From the NCBI GenBank assembly GCA_002633025.1, contig NMRB01001178.1, positions 106,276-170,275 on the forward strand: a stretch of DNA of 64,000 nt. The letters are read 5' to 3'. Within the stretch, counting starts at the first letter, position 1. Each line of letters begins with the position of its first letter. The position numbers and the translations under genes were made by a program. Shown piece by piece: positions 46,031-56,335 of this stretch. This DNA is from Notospermus geniculatus (lineage: Eukaryota > Nemertea > Pilidiophora > Heteronemertea > Lineidae). The notes beneath the pieces are model-generated. The model searched no databases and was not told where the DNA came from. It saw only the letters and a list, made by a program, of their open reading frames with translations.

Positions 46031-46057
46031 TTCTTTCTATGTCCAGCACTGCCACTT

Positions 46058-46205
46058 ACCCAAAATGGCGGCTGTAGCGGTCATTTTGATTTCAGTTTCC
46101 TTCAGTTAATTTAAGAACACTTTGGCGGTCAACCTGATTTTTTTGAGGGGTTGTCTCTACGAGGGGAATGACAGGTGCGTCTACATTCCAAGATGGCGAC
46201 AGGGT
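46058..46205 (+). promoter_or_regulatory. two YY1-like motifs upstream of ORF1
   Basis: CAAAATGGCGGCTG (46061) and CCAAGATGGCGACAG (46188) match the AAxATGGCGxC core bound by YY1 in vertebrates. They lie 270-420 bp upstream of the ORF1 ATG. Human L1 has such a site in its 5' UTR, so an internal LINE promoter is plausible here by analogy. Confidence 0.35.
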
Positions 46206-46479
46206 GACTTGTGACCGGGTGGTCAGTCGACTAAATTATCCATTTTAATGGGAATATACTGTGTGTTGGAATTCTCGATGGTGTGTCCACTCTGCTAAGA
46301 GAGCATATTCTAGTTACTGATCGTCAGATGTCTGCTTCACAGGTTGGTCACTGACATTTTTAAGATTATAACTTTCCATAAGTCGTGGCAAAGATCCTTT
46401 GTGTTGAGTGCGCGTGTATGGTGTACATCTTGCTGTGCATTGTGTTCACTTGGTCTACGCCCTGTGCAGTGCTGGCTTT

Positions 46480-47094
46480 ATGACAGAGGTAATGGAGCAC
46501 AGTGGGGCTCAACAAGGACCCGTTGACCCTGCCCTCGAGAGGACATTAGCTAAAGTGGTTGAAGCAGCTGTTAGCAGAGCCATGACTTCTTTCCGTAAAG
46601 ATCTGGACAAACAGAAAGAACGTTTGAGTGTTCTCGAAAAAGAGAATGCTGAGCTTAAATCGCGCATCTCTAAACTGGAGTCCATGCCTAGTGCTGCTAC
46701 GTCTAGTAAAGCTGTCGAAGAATTGGAGCAGTACGGCCGGCGTAATGCGCTTCGTATCATCAATGTCGATAAGGACTCCATTCCGGTAGACGATCACGGG
46801 AAGTTGGATACCGATTCGTATGTCTGTAAGCTTGCTAGCGAGCGTCTGCATATTGAGCTTTCTAGAAATGCGATATCTAGATCACACCTTGTTGGTAAGG
46901 TACGTGGCGATGGCAAATGCCAAATTATTGTGAAGTTTGTGAGGTATAATACCCGGGCTCTCATCTTTGGTTCCAAAAGCTTGCTGAAACACGATCCCGG
47001 TAATCTGTTCATAGCAGAAGACCTGACCAAATCCCGCTTCCAGGCCGTTCGCATTCTTACTTCATATCGGAAGAACTCGCTTATTTGTTCGTGA
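46480..47094 (+). pseudogene. LINE ORF1-like protein, truncated
   Basis: Best start is ATG 46480 (MTEVMEHSGAQQ) rather than the in-frame ATG at 46408. It has a coiled coil (KDLDKQKERLSVLEKENAEL), a short linker, then EELEQYGRRNALRIINVD and an RRM/CTD-like region ending SLLKHDPGNLFIAEDLTK. The coiled coil, then xxYxRRNxLRI, then KxxxFLNxDLT-like order is that of LINE ORF1 proteins. The frame runs into the 47-57 kb array at about 47080 and ends ten codons later, so the C terminus is lost. It is divergently oriented to the RT next door and probably belongs to another element. Confidence 0.65.
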
Positions 47095-47405
47095 AGTATT
47101 TTTCGACACTGGGCATAAGAACAAAAATTTCGACAATTGTGCCAGTACGCTTAAACAAACACAATAGCCACTTAGAAAGAAAACAACACTTGAAGATCCG
47201 CATGTTTACCCCATCAGAGGTAACATGTCAGCAGCGAAATTTGGAAGAAGTAGTGAGGGAAGTAAATACAAACATTCATGATCTCAATGAGAGTTCTGGA
47301 GTTACAACAATCAGGTTGGATCGTTTGACCATACTGCAGACTTTAGTCTTGTTCACCAGATCACTAAATCATGCTAAAAAACAAGCAAGTGAACACATTT
47401 TCTGA
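47080..47405 (+). CDS. array ORF-A, copy 1
   Basis: About 106 codons ending KKQASEHIF. It contains FVKYFSTLGIRTKISTIVPV, then SHLERKQHLKIRMF and REVNTNIHDLNESSGVTTIR. This copy lacks the usual upstream part because it joins the truncated LINE ORF1. The FxxxLGIxxxIxxIVPVxLN stretch could be the beta-strand region following the SND block of an SGNH hydrolase, but that is tentative. Confidence 0.4.
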
Positions 47406-47639
47406 ATCACATTCATCAGTATTTTAAAACTACAAAGGAGGGTATCTCACTAACACAACACCAGCTATTATGGTATGAATTTTGTCATTGTAAAGATTTC
47501 GTGCAAACGACCAATGATCATGATGATATGAAGCACATAGGATCTGGACGTTATGTGTCAGCATGTGTACAACACATATGTCGTGTCATACACATTCATC
47601 AGTATTTTAAAACTAACATGACCTAAAAACGCCTTTACC

Positions 47640-47820
47640 AATAGGGTATCACACTGAATGATTGGTGTAGGTTCGCAGCGCTCACAGCGGCACTATATTT
47701 ACTGTATTTACTATATTTTTGGCAGCCCATCACTATATTTACTATATCAATATATTTACTATATTTTTGAAATTTTGCACTATATTTACTATATTTTTTG
47801 TTGGGGGGGGGGGCAGACAA
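47640..47820. repeat. ACTATATTTACTATATTT minisatellite plus G run
   Basis: Copies of CACTATATTTACTATATTTT repeat here and at 48577-48655, 49560-49590 and 51808-51912. Each full block ends in an 8-12 bp G run followed by CAGACAAAGGTAGAAG. The 646 bp gap (50148-50793) ends in the same G run. Confidence 0.85.
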
Positions 47821-47896
47821 AGGTAGAAGATTGTGTTAAAATCGCCTTTTGCCTTAAAACGCCTTTACCAATGAAAAAAGGTGTCACACTCAATGA

Positions 47897-48289
47897 GTGG
47901 TGTATGTGGAACTTGCATATAAGGATGTATCCAGAAAAGAAGTCGTACTCGGTAATCTTGATTTGTTCGTGAAGTATTTTTCGAACATGGGCATAAGAAC
48001 ACAAATTTCGACAATTGTGCCAGTACATTTAAACAAACATAACAGCCACTTAGAAAGAAAACAACACTTGAAGATCCGCATGTTTACCACATTAGCGGTA
48101 ACATGTCAGCAGCGAAATTTGGAAGAAGTAGTGAGGGAAGTAAATAAGAACATACATGATCTCAATGAGAGTTGTGGAGTAAGAACAATCAGGTTGGATC
48201 GTTTGACCATACTGCAGACTTTAGTCTTGTTCACCAGATCACTAAATCACCGGCATGCTAAAAAACAAGCAAGTGAACACATTTTCTGA
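47897..48289 (+). CDS. array ORF-A, copy 2
   Basis: 130 codons from MVYVELAYKDVSRKEVVLGN to KKQASEHIF. Relative to other copies it has a 3-nt in-frame insertion (SLNHRHAKKQ). No frameshift or stop. The frame upstream includes MKKGVTLNEWC, reminiscent of the PC4-type KKGISLxxxQW motif in a different frame. Confidence 0.45.
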   Translation: MVYVELAYKDVSRKEVVLGNLDLFVKYFSNMGIRTQISTIVPVHLNKHNSHLERKQHLKIRMFTTLAVTCQQRNLEEVVREVNKNIHDLNESCGVRTIRLDRLTILQTLVLFTRSLNHRHAKKQASEHIF

Positions 48290-48656
48290 ATCACATTCAT
48301 CAGTATTTTAAAACTACAAAGGAGGGTATCTCACTAACAAAAGCTAATTATGGTATGAATTTTGTCATTGTAAAGATTTCGTGCAAACGACTAATGATCA
48401 TGATGATATGAAGCACATAGGATCTGGACGTTATGTGTCAGCATGTGTAAAACACATGTCGTGTCATACACATGTATTCATCAGTATTTTAAAACTGACG
48501 TGACCTAAAACGCCTTTACCAATGAAAAAGGGTATCACACTGAATGAGTGGTGTAGGTTCGCATTGCTCACAGCGACACTATATTTACTATATTTACTAT
48601 ATTTTTGGCAGCCCATCACTATATTTACTAAATCAATATATTTACTATATTTTTGA

Positions 48657-49559
48657 AAGGGGCTGGGCAGAAATGAAGGGTTGTTACAAGTTCGGCATAA
48701 CTCTGAAACTACTGCTTCGATTTGCTTGAAACTCGCACAGATGATGCTTTTTACTGAATGATTAACAATTATGATGACACAAAAATAATTGCATTGCTCA
48801 TTACTAATTAGGGAGACAATGCCAGATTTCAGAGGCCCAGAAAGACAAGACCGCAGAATTTCACCTGGGCCTATGTCACGTAAAATGCTAACAATGTTGT
48901 GTGATAGAGTTAATTGTTTTAATCCTTTTCTACAAAAAAATGTATTTTAGATTTTTGGTTCAAATGTCTAACCTCTGCAAGTTCAGCAAGCTTATACAAA
49001 GCCCTTCTAACCAATGTGAAAACTGACCACAGGCCTGAAACCACTCACAATTCACCGGGAATTGACTCAATCAAACTTGATTTCACATGAATTACCTTTT
49101 GGTTGGAATTGAAGTGTGCATTTTCAATGGGTCATTTTGGGTGACATCACCAATTCCCAGGCCTGTGGTCAGTTTCTGACTGCTTGAATGGCGTTGTAAA
49201 CCTTGCTCAACTTGCAGTGTTGGCCATGTCAACCAAAAATGTAAAATACCATTTTCTTGTAGAAAATAATTAAAATAATTAACAGACGTCACACAAACAT
49301 GTTAGCATTTTACATGACACAGGCCCAGGTGGAATTCTGCGGTGAAATAATGACTACTTCTCGTCTTTGTAGGCCTCCAAAATCTGGCATTGTCTCTCTA
49401 ATTTAATTAGTAAAGAGCAATGCAATTGTTTTTGTGTCATCATAGTTGTTAATCACTCAGTACCAAGCATCATCTATGCAAGTTTCAGGCAGATCGAAGC
49501 AGTAGTTTAAGAGTTATGCCGAACTTGTAACAACCCTTCATTTCTGCCCATCCCCTTTT
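48657..49559. repeat. 0.9 kb foldback inserted in the array
   Basis: The ends GGGGCTGGGCAGAAATGAAG and CTTCATTTCTGCCCATCCCC pair and the arms extend about 280 bp (GTTCGGCATAACTCT, GACAATGCCAGATTT). It splits the TTTTGAAATTTTGCAC part of an array minisatellite. Confidence 0.8.
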
Positions 49560-49680
49560 GCACTATACACTGTATTTACTATATTTTGAGGGGGGGGGCA
49601 GACAAAGGTAGAAGATTGTGTTGAATCGCCTTTTGCCTTAAAACGCCTTTACCAATGAAAACGGGTGTCACACTGAATGA

Positions 49681-50058
49681 GTGGTGTATGTGGAACTTGC
49701 ATATAAGGATGTATCCAGAAAAAAAGTCGTACTCGATAATCTTGATTTGTTCGTGAAGTATTTTTCGGAAATGGGCATAAGAACAAATATTTCGACATTT
49801 GTGCCAGTACATTTAAACAAACACAATAGCCACTTAGAAAGAAAACAACACTTGAAGATCCGCATGTTTACCCCATCAGAGGTAACATGTCAGCAGCGAA
49901 ATTTGGAAGAAGTAGTGAGGGAAGTAAATAAGAACATTCATGATCTCAATGAGAGTTGTGGAGTAAGAACAATCAGGTTGGATCGTTTGCAGACTTTAGT
50001 CTTGTTCACCAGATCACTAAATCATGCTAAAAAACAAGCAAGTGAACACATTTTTTGA
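49681..50058 (+). CDS. array ORF-A, copy 3
   Basis: 125 codons. A 9-nt in-frame deletion (LDRLQTLV in place of LDRLTILQTLV) distinguishes it. Otherwise intact from MVYVELAYKDVS to ASEHIF. It is followed by the N gap. Confidence 0.45.
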   Translation: MVYVELAYKDVSRKKVVLDNLDLFVKYFSEMGIRTNISTFVPVHLNKHNSHLERKQHLKIRMFTPSEVTCQQRNLEEVVREVNKNIHDLNESCGVRTIRLDRLQTLVLFTRSLNHAKKQASEHIF

Positions 50059-50147
50059 ATCACATTCATCAGTATTTAAAAACTACAAAGGAGGGTATCT
50101 CACTAACACAAGCTATTATGGTATGAATTTTGTCATTGTAAAGATTT

Positions 50148-50793
50148 NNNNNNNNNNNNNNNNNNNNNNNNNNNNNNNNNNNNNNNNNNNNNNNNNNNNN
50201 NNNNNNNNNNNNNNNNNNNNNNNNNNNNNNNNNNNNNNNNNNNNNNNNNNNNNNNNNNNNNNNNNNNNNNNNNNNNNNNNNNNNNNNNNNNNNNNNNNNN
50301 NNNNNNNNNNNNNNNNNNNNNNNNNNNNNNNNNNNNNNNNNNNNNNNNNNNNNNNNNNNNNNNNNNNNNNNNNNNNNNNNNNNNNNNNNNNNNNNNNNNN
50401 NNNNNNNNNNNNNNNNNNNNNNNNNNNNNNNNNNNNNNNNNNNNNNNNNNNNNNNNNNNNNNNNNNNNNNNNNNNNNNNNNNNNNNNNNNNNNNNNNNNN
50501 NNNNNNNNNNNNNNNNNNNNNNNNNNNNNNNNNNNNNNNNNNNNNNNNNNNNNNNNNNNNNNNNNNNNNNNNNNNNNNNNNNNNNNNNNNNNNNNNNNNN
50601 NNNNNNNNNNNNNNNNNNNNNNNNNNNNNNNNNNNNNNNNNNNNNNNNNNNNNNNNNNNNNNNNNNNNNNNNNNNNNNNNNNNNNNNNNNNNNNNNNNNN
50701 NNNNNNNNNNNNNNNNNNNNNNNNNNNNNNNNNNNNNNNNNNNNNNNNNNNNNNNNNNNNNNNNNNNNNNNNNNNNNNNNNNNNNNNNNNNNN
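50148..50793. other. assembly gap (646 N)
   Basis: The gap lies between two array units, between conserved array sequence and the unit G run, so the array copy number may be underestimated. Confidence 1.
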
Positions 50794-51003
50794 GGGGGGG
50801 GGGGGCAGACAAAGGTAGAAGATTGTGTTAAAATCGCCTTTTGCCTCAAAACGCCTTTACCAATGAAAAAGGGTGTCACACTGGATGAGTGGTGTATGTG
50901 GAACTTGCATATAAGGATGTATCCAGACAAAAAGTCTTACTCGATAATCTTGATTTGTTCGTTAAGTATTTTTCGACACTGGGCATAAGAAAAAAAATTT
51001 CGA

Positions 51004-51168
51004 CAATGAGGACCCTAGCTCACTGCCTCAATAGGTGTCACCAGTGGTTAAATCTATTGAAATGAAACTGGCAACTCGGTCCTGATCAATTTCCCACACA
51101 AAAGCTGTCCATTGTATAGGACCGAGTTTCGGTGTGCTGCCCTCTATCGTAGCTAGGATGCCCATTGT
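51004..51168. repeat. MITE, copy 1, inside array copy 4
   Basis: AGGACCCTAGCTCACTGCCT to TCGTAGCTAGGATGCCCATTG, with short CAATG-led inverted ends. The same family occurs inverted at 58910-59073 (shared TTGATCAGGACCG, GGTGTGCTGCCCTCT). It breaks ORF-A copy 4 near its start. Confidence 0.75.
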
Positions 51169-51436
51169 TCCAGTACGCTTAAACAAATACAATAGCCACT
51201 TAGAAAGAAAACAACACCTGAAGATCCACCTGTTTACCCCATCAGAGGTAATGTGTCAGCAGCGAAATTTGGAAGAAGTAGTGAGGGAAGTAAATAAGAA
51301 CATTCATGATCTCAATGAGAGTTGTGGAGTAAGAACATTAATCAGGTTGGATCGTTTGACCATACTGCAGACTTTAATCTTGTTCACCAGATCACTAAAT
51401 CATGCTAAAAAACAAGCAAGTGAACACATTTTCTGA
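51169..51436 (+). pseudogene. array ORF-A, copy 4 (5' interrupted)
   Basis: Downstream of the MITE the frame continues VPVRLNKYNSHLERKQ to ASEHIF, with a 3-nt in-frame insertion (VRTLIRLDR). Upstream pieces of the same unit are at 50880-51003. Confidence 0.45.
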
Positions 51437-51536
51437 ATCACATTCATCAGTATTTTAAAACTACAAAGGAGGGTATCTCACTAACACAAGCTATTATGGT
51501 ATGAATTTTGTCATTGTAAAGATTTCGTGCAAACGA

Positions 51537-51654
51537 CCTTAGCGTAAGTATGATCTTAGCACTCCCGTATCTATTGTCAGCAAGTCGACGAACAATAGAT
51601 ACGGGCAGTGCTAAGATCACACGTAAGCTAAGAGGGCTTCGTGAATCAGGCCCC
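51537..51654. repeat. hairpin MITE in the array
   Basis: ATGATCTTAGCACTCCCGTA followed by TCTATTGT pairs across a short loop. It replaces part of the CGACCAATGATCATGATGAT segment seen intact in other units. Confidence 0.75.
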
Positions 51655-52005
51655 TGGACGTTATGTGTCAGCATGTGTACAACACATATGTCGTGTCATA
51701 CACATTCATCAGTATTTTAAAACTGACATGACCTAAAAACGCCTTTACCAATGAAAAAGGGTATCACACTGAATGAGTGGTGTAGGTTCGCAGCGCTCAC
51801 AGCGGCACTATATTTACTGTATTTACTATATTTTTGGCAGCCCATCACTATATTTACTATATCAATATATTTACTATATTTTTGAAATTTTGCACTATAT
51901 TTACTATATTTGGGGGGGGGGGCAGACAAAGGTAGAAGATTGTGTTAAAATCGCCTTTTGCTTTAAAACGCCTTTACCAATGAAAAAGGGCGTCACACTG
52001 AATGA

Positions 52006-52392
52006 GTGGTGTATGTGGAACTTGCATATAAGGATGTATCCAGAAAAAAAGTCGTACTCGTTAATCTTGATTTGTTCGTTAAGTATTTTTCGACACTGGG
52101 CATAGGAACAAAAATTTCGACAATTGTGCCAGTACATTTAAACAAACACAATAGCCACTTAGAAAGAAAACAACACTTGAAGATCCGCATGTTTACCCCA
52201 TCAGAGGTAACATGTCAGCAGCGAAATTTGGAAGAAGTAGTGAGGGAAGTAAATAAGAACATTCATGATCTCAATGAGAGTTTTGGAGTAAGAACAATCA
52301 GGTTGGATCGTTCGACCATACTGCAGACTTTAGTCTTGTTCACCAGATCACTAAATCATGCTAAAAAACAAGCAAGTGAACACATTTTCTAA
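52006..52392 (+). CDS. array ORF-A, copy 5
   Basis: 128 codons, no disruption, MVYVELAYKDVSRKK to ASEHIF. Unlike copies 1-4 it is followed immediately by ORF-B, whose frame overlaps it by 35 nt in another phase. Confidence 0.5.
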   Translation: MVYVELAYKDVSRKKVVLVNLDLFVKYFSTLGIGTKISTIVPVHLNKHNSHLERKQHLKIRMFTPSEVTCQQRNLEEVVREVNKNIHDLNESFGVRTIRLDRSTILQTLVLFTRSLNHAKKQASEHIF

Positions 52393-52720
52393 ATCACAGT
52401 TTGATTTAAAGGAAACGTACCAAATAAAGATCTTCATGGTGACAAGTATTTTAAAGCGTTACAGTATTCGGCAAGACAAGGCATTGAAGTTCGGAATTAA
52501 AGAACATTCCTTCCACGTCAGAGCTAACCGATTAAATAAATTACTAGAAAGGAGACAAGGGATGGACAACACAGGGTTCTTCAACTATTGGTCGCTCAGA
52601 AAATTAGACAGAAGACAGTTTGTATCTGAAGATGGTGTTCACCTGAACAAAGACGGAATTTACAGACATAAAAGGCAAATGAGAGGAGCAATTTTGCGGT
52701 GCTGTAGACTGTATCAGTAA
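52358..52720 (+). CDS. array ORF-B, SGNH-hydrolase-like C terminus, copy 1
   Basis: 120 codons. The middle reads YQIKIFMVTSILKRYS and FHVRANRLNKLLERRQG, and the end FVSEDGVHLNKDGIYR. The closing DGVHLNxxGxxR is the catalytic Asp-His block V of SGNH/GDSL hydrolases, and the strand-then-N-xxLN pattern before it fits the same fold. CR1-type LINEs are known to carry an esterase of this class in ORF1. The catalytic Ser block is not present in this frame, so this is only the C-terminal half. Confidence 0.5.
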   Translation: MLKNKQVNTFSKSQFDLKETYQIKIFMVTSILKRYSIRQDKALKFGIKEHSFHVRANRLNKLLERRQGMDNTGFFNYWSLRKLDRRQFVSEDGVHLNKDGIYRHKRQMRGAILRCCRLYQ

Positions 52721-52969
52721 GAAGAAACTCTTTAAAAGGGCCCTTTTCAGGGCCAAAAAAATAGTAAAAAAAGGCACTACCTGCTGGCGTGTTTTGTTCA
52801 GTTAAGATTGAGATTTTGGTGAAAATCTGAGCTGCCCAGACGTAATAGGGTAACAATCATAGGCCTACCCTCACACTATTTTTCCGCCCAGACACCCCAA
52901 ATTCCCCGTGTTGAACTCGGTATCCTTTTTGATTCTACTTTAGAGCCTTTTCTTTTATTTTCCATCTGA

Positions 52970-53806
52970 TAATGCAGTTAAGGTTCAAGTTCATTAACAG
53001 TGAGAAGCGCATCACCAAGATGCAATCTCATCTTGATTTCCTTCTCAAATGTAAAGAATTGGGCCACTGTCCTAATGGCCTATCCCTTAAGGGCTCCGCA
53101 CACTGGCGACTAAAATGGGGGCGACTGCCGATGCGACTACTACGTCGCCTGCGATAATTACCTGTGAGGTCGATCAATGATGTCATCCACGACATCACTC
53201 ATCTTCCAAGGAAGCATTTGTCACAAACGAGTCAACAAATACTAAAAAAACTAAAAATATGTTCAGTCGCCTCTGTGGTCGCAAGGCCGGTCGCCTAGAG
53301 AATCGCTCGAAAAATCGCCAGTCTGCGGAGCCCTTTAAGAAAACTCCCTGTGTCAATCTGAGATTGTTACCATAGGACTTCTTGAAGCCTTGGGGGAGCA
53401 CTCTAAACGCTGCTTCCCACCTTTTAGCTGACCCCCTCATCAGCTCCTACCCCCTGCCATCAGGCAAGCAGAGGTTCTACACGAAAGCCGCACCAATGAG
53501 TTTATTGACAGGAATGGTCTGCAGGAATTCCTCCTCCTTTCCAGGGACATTCAGAGCTTTGGGCTGACTTCCGGACCAAACTCAACAGGGGAAAAGGATC
53601 AAACTTTTAAGTTGGATAGGCCTACTCCCCGCCCCACCAGCTCGCCTCACGACTGGTGGTTTGTTGGTGATCTGTGTGCCCCTGAACCCCCTCTTTTGCC
53701 ATGTTTGGTCTCGCCCTCTAGGTCCCCTGTCTCTTACCCAGACCGCTCAACCTCCACAGGCCCAACATCTACCGGGAGCCCCTTTCAAAAATGTTTCTTT
53801 GAGTAG
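52970..53806 (+). pseudogene. decayed retroelement-type protein, copy 1, split by a MITE
   Basis: The first part reads LRFKFINSEKRITKMQSHLD and FLLKCKELGHCPNGLSL, a pattern (K....HLxFLxxCxxxxxxPxGLxLK) I associate with retroelement-encoded proteins. A 243 bp MITE follows, then the frame continues and shifts; the tail is Pro/Ser-rich (PRPTSSPHDWWFVGDLCAPE). A shorter second copy is at 55074-55265. Confidence 0.4.
53091..53333. mobile_element. TTAA-flanked MITE
   Basis: TIR GGGCTCCGCA...TGGCGA with its complement TCGCCAGTCTGCGGAGCCC. The left flank is TTAA and the right flank TTTAA, compatible with a piggyBac-type TTAA target plus one extra T. Confidence 0.7.
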
Positions 53807-53999
53807 AACTAACCCACCCTGTAGGCCCCTTTCCCACCGTTCCCACCCCCTCTCTTCTAGCCTACAAGAACCTGAATCCAGTGCTTTGTCCTCCCCGGCC
53901 AACTGAGCACAATGTGATCATGTAGACTTTGGACCCAGAAAGTAGTTGTGTCGCTCTGGCCGCCGCGCTACACACACTCCACAAACGACTAGGAAAGCA

Positions 54000-54145
54000 A
54001 GCTGAAAAATCAGCGGTTAGTGTTTGGACGTGATAGCTATGTCAATGTGACAACATTCAAGGGACAGACATTCGCATCTTTGAGAAGGACAATTCTAGAT
54101 TATTCCCTACAAAGGAGGGTATCTCACTAACACAAGCTATGGTAT
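54000..54145 (+). pseudogene. PC4-like domain, copy 1 (deleted)
   Basis: VFGRDSYVNVTTFKGQTF is recognisable, then a roughly 10 nt deletion relative to copy 2 shifts the frame before IRIFEKDN. See the entry at 55814. Confidence 0.5.
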
Positions 54146-54230
54146 GAAAAAAAGTCTTACTCGATAATCTTTATTTGTTGGTGAAGTATTTTTCGACACT
54201 GGGCATACGAACAAAAATTTCGACAATATT

Positions 54231-54509
54231 GTGCCAGTACATTTAAACAAACACAATAGCCACTTAAAAAGAAAACAACTCTTGAAGATCAGCATGTTTA
54301 CCCCATCAGAGGTAACATGTCAGCAGCGAAATTTGGAAGAAGTAGTGAGGGAAGTAAATAAGAACATTCATGATCTCAATGAGAGTTTTGGAGTAACAAC
54401 AATCACGTTGGATCGTTTGACCATACTGCAGACTTTAGTCCTGTTCACCAGATCACTAAATCATGCTAAAAAACAAGCAAGTGAACACATTTTCGGAATC
54501 ACAGTTTGA
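54231..54509 (+). CDS. array ORF-A, copy 6
   Basis: 92 codons. A 2-nt insertion just upstream breaks the usual N-terminal frame, so it opens at a new ATG. At the end TGA is changed to GGA and the frame reads on four codons (HIFGITV). ORF-B follows with overlap. Confidence 0.4.
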   Translation: MPVHLNKHNSHLKRKQLLKISMFTPSEVTCQQRNLEEVVREVNKNIHDLNESFGVTTITLDRLTILQTLVLFTRSLNHAKKQASEHIFGITV

Positions 54510-54825
54510 TTCAAAGGAAACGTACCAAATAAAGATATTCATGGTGACAAGTATTTTAAAGCGTTACAGTATTCGGCAAGACAAGGCATTGAAGTTCGGA
54601 ATTAAAGAAGATTCCTTCCACGTCAGAGCTAACCGATTAAATAAATTACTAGAAAGGACACAAGGGATGGACAACACAGGGTTCTTCAACTATTGGCCGC
54701 TCAGAAAATTAGACAGAAGACAGTTTGTATCTGAAGATGGTGTTCACCTGAATAAAGACGGAATTTATAGATATAAAAGGCAAATGAGAGGAGCAATTTT
54801 GCGGTGCTGTAGACTGTATCAGTAA
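54463..54825 (+). CDS. array ORF-B, SGNH-hydrolase-like C terminus, copy 2
   Basis: 120 codons, the same length as copy 1 and collinear with it. It keeps YQIKIFMVTSILKRYS and DGVHLNKDGIYR. Differences (for example ERTQG for ERRQG, NYWPL for NYWSL) are single-residue changes without indels. Confidence 0.5.
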   Translation: MLKNKQVNTFSESQFDSKETYQIKIFMVTSILKRYSIRQDKALKFGIKEDSFHVRANRLNKLLERTQGMDNTGFFNYWPLRKLDRRQFVSEDGVHLNKDGIYRYKRQMRGAILRCCRLYQ

Positions 54826-55073
54826 GAAGAAACTCATTAAAAGGGCCCTTTTCAGGGCCAAAAAATACTAAAAACGGCACTACTTGCTGGCGTGTTTTGT
54901 TTAGTTAAGATTGAGATTTCGGTGAAAATCTGAGCTGCCCAGACATAATAGGGTAACAATCATAGGCCTACCCGAACACTATTTTCCGCCCAGACACCCC
55001 AAATTTCCTGTGTTGAACTCGGTATCCTTTTTGATTCTACTTTAGAGCCTTTTCTTTTATTTTCCATCTTATA

Positions 55074-55265
55074 ATGCAGTTTAGGTTCAAGTTCATTATC
55101 AATGAGAAGCGCATCATCAAGATCAAAGCCGCGCCAATGAGTTTATTGACAGGAATGGTCTGCAGGAATTCCTCCTCCTTTCCGGGGAAATTCAGAAGCT
55201 TTAGGCCAACTTCGAACTCAACAGGGGTAAAAACAGCCCTGTCCAGAACATTTGATTTCATGTAC
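55074..55265 (+). pseudogene. decayed retroelement-type protein, copy 2 (deleted)
   Basis: It repeats the start of the 52970-53806 entry (FRFKFIINEKRIIKI), then jumps directly to the later block (GCGCCAATGAGTTTATTGAC), so an internal segment is missing. The flanking 250 bp also match those of copy 1. Confidence 0.5.
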
Positions 55266-55596
55266 TAAATTATTATTTGTTTTAATGAAGTTCCCTTTCG
55301 GTGCGGCAACCATTATTACGCGTTGCCACGCAGTGCTGCGCATCAGGCACCTCCCAACGGCACCAAAAATATTCAAAGGTGTCGCCATCTATTGTATCCT
55401 GATCAAACTAAAGTTTCCCAAGTGCGTATGCCATTTTTAAAGCTACTATGGCCAGTGCATGACAAGTATCAAAGCTCTTAGGTATGACGTGCACTGCACG
55501 TCACCCGCACTGGACTGCGCATGTGCCATGACGTGTACTACCATGACGTGTACTACACGTCAAACGCAGCGAAAGGGTTTTAACAACAACAACGGC

Positions 55597-55690
55597 ATCC
55601 ACCCAGACGCCGCCATTTTGCAGATCTGTTCGAACGACGTGTCCAGAAGTGATCCTTTTACCATTGCATTAGAGGTGTTCGATTACACGT
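55597..55690 (+). pseudogene. SGNH-like block III fragment
   Basis: HPDAAILQICSNDVSRSDPF followed by TIALEVFDYT fits the strand-then-GxND block of SGNH hydrolases (here CSND). The frame is open only for about 75 codons. Confidence 0.45.
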
Positions 55691-55813
55691 AGCATTTGCG
55701 TTGGGATTTTGGAACTGAGAACAATGCGATCATGTAGACTTTGGACCCAGAAAGTTGTTGTGTCGCTCTGGCCGCCGCGCTACACACACTCCACAAAGGA
55801 CTGGGAAAGCAAG

Positions 55814-55969
55814 ATGCAAAATCAGCGGTTAGTGTTTGGACGTGATAGGTATGTCAATGTGACAACATTCAAGGGACAGACATACATTAACATTCGCATC
55901 TTTGAGAAGGACAATTCTAGACTATTCCCTACAAAGGAGGGTATCTCACTAACACAAGCTATGGTATGA
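55814..55969 (+). CDS. PC4-like ssDNA-binding domain, copy 2
   Basis: MQNQRLVFGRDRYVNVTTFK is followed by GQTYINIRIFEKDN and TKEGISLTQAMV. This matches the core of the PC4/SUB1 C-terminal domain (RYVxVxxFKGxxxIxIRxY...KxGISLxxxQW). The expected W-Y-x-L continues in another frame just after the stop (WYELCHCKDFVQ), so the end is frameshifted. In other array units only the distal part (GGAGGGTATCTCACTAACAC) is kept. Confidence 0.6.
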   Translation: MQNQRLVFGRDRYVNVTTFKGQTYINIRIFEKDNSRLFPTKEGISLTQAMV

Positions 55970-56106
55970 ACTTTGTCATTGTAAAGATTTCGTGCAGACG
56001 ACCAATGATCATGATGATGTGAAGCACATAGGATCCTGGACGTTGTGCGTCAGCATGTGTACAACACATGTCGTGTCATACACGTTCATCAGTATTTTAA
56101 AACTGA

Positions 56107-56335
56107 TGGAATTTCGAGGTAGCCGTGTTGATCAAGAAGATTGAAATCAGGAAAAAGTACATAATAACACCATTTTTTGTAGATCAACTTGAGTATATTG
56201 GGACGAGCTTTCGACACTACCGTGCCTTCATCAGGTCTCAGGTCCGACCTGATGAAGGCACGGTAGTGTCGAAAGCTCGTCCCAATATACTCAAGTTGAT
56301 CTACAAAAAATGGTGTTATTATGTACTTTTTCCTG
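56107..56335. mobile_element. foldback insertion with 13 bp target duplication
   Basis: ATTTTAAAACTGA occurs on both sides (56094-56106 and 56336-56348) while other array units have it once. The insert contains a near-perfect palindrome (56144-56339, arms about 94 bp). Both strands therefore encode the same peptide (ITPFFVDQLEYIG). The centre, CTGATGAAGGCACGGTAGTG, then TCGAAAGCTCG, resembles sequences near Penelope-like element ends. Confidence 0.85.

Larger units (their letters stand above)
42780..46040 (-). mobile_element. 5'-truncated non-LTR retrotransposon
   Basis: Read on the - strand this holds the end of an endonuclease domain, a reverse transcriptase, a Cys/His tail, and a 3' UTR with a stem (CCGGGGCTAATAATGC...CAGCCCCGG, 42868-42900) and AATAAA near 42833. 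The 5' end fades near 46040, so the start of the endonuclease is missing. The protein order and motifs fit the Jockey/CR1 side of the LINE tree. It is interrupted by a frameshift near 45590 and a hairpin insertion at 44605-44786, so it is dead as it stands. Confidence 0.85.

Noticed and set aside
50024-50930. Frames of about 250 residues across the second N block
   Set aside because: Same artefact; only a few dozen real codons at either end.
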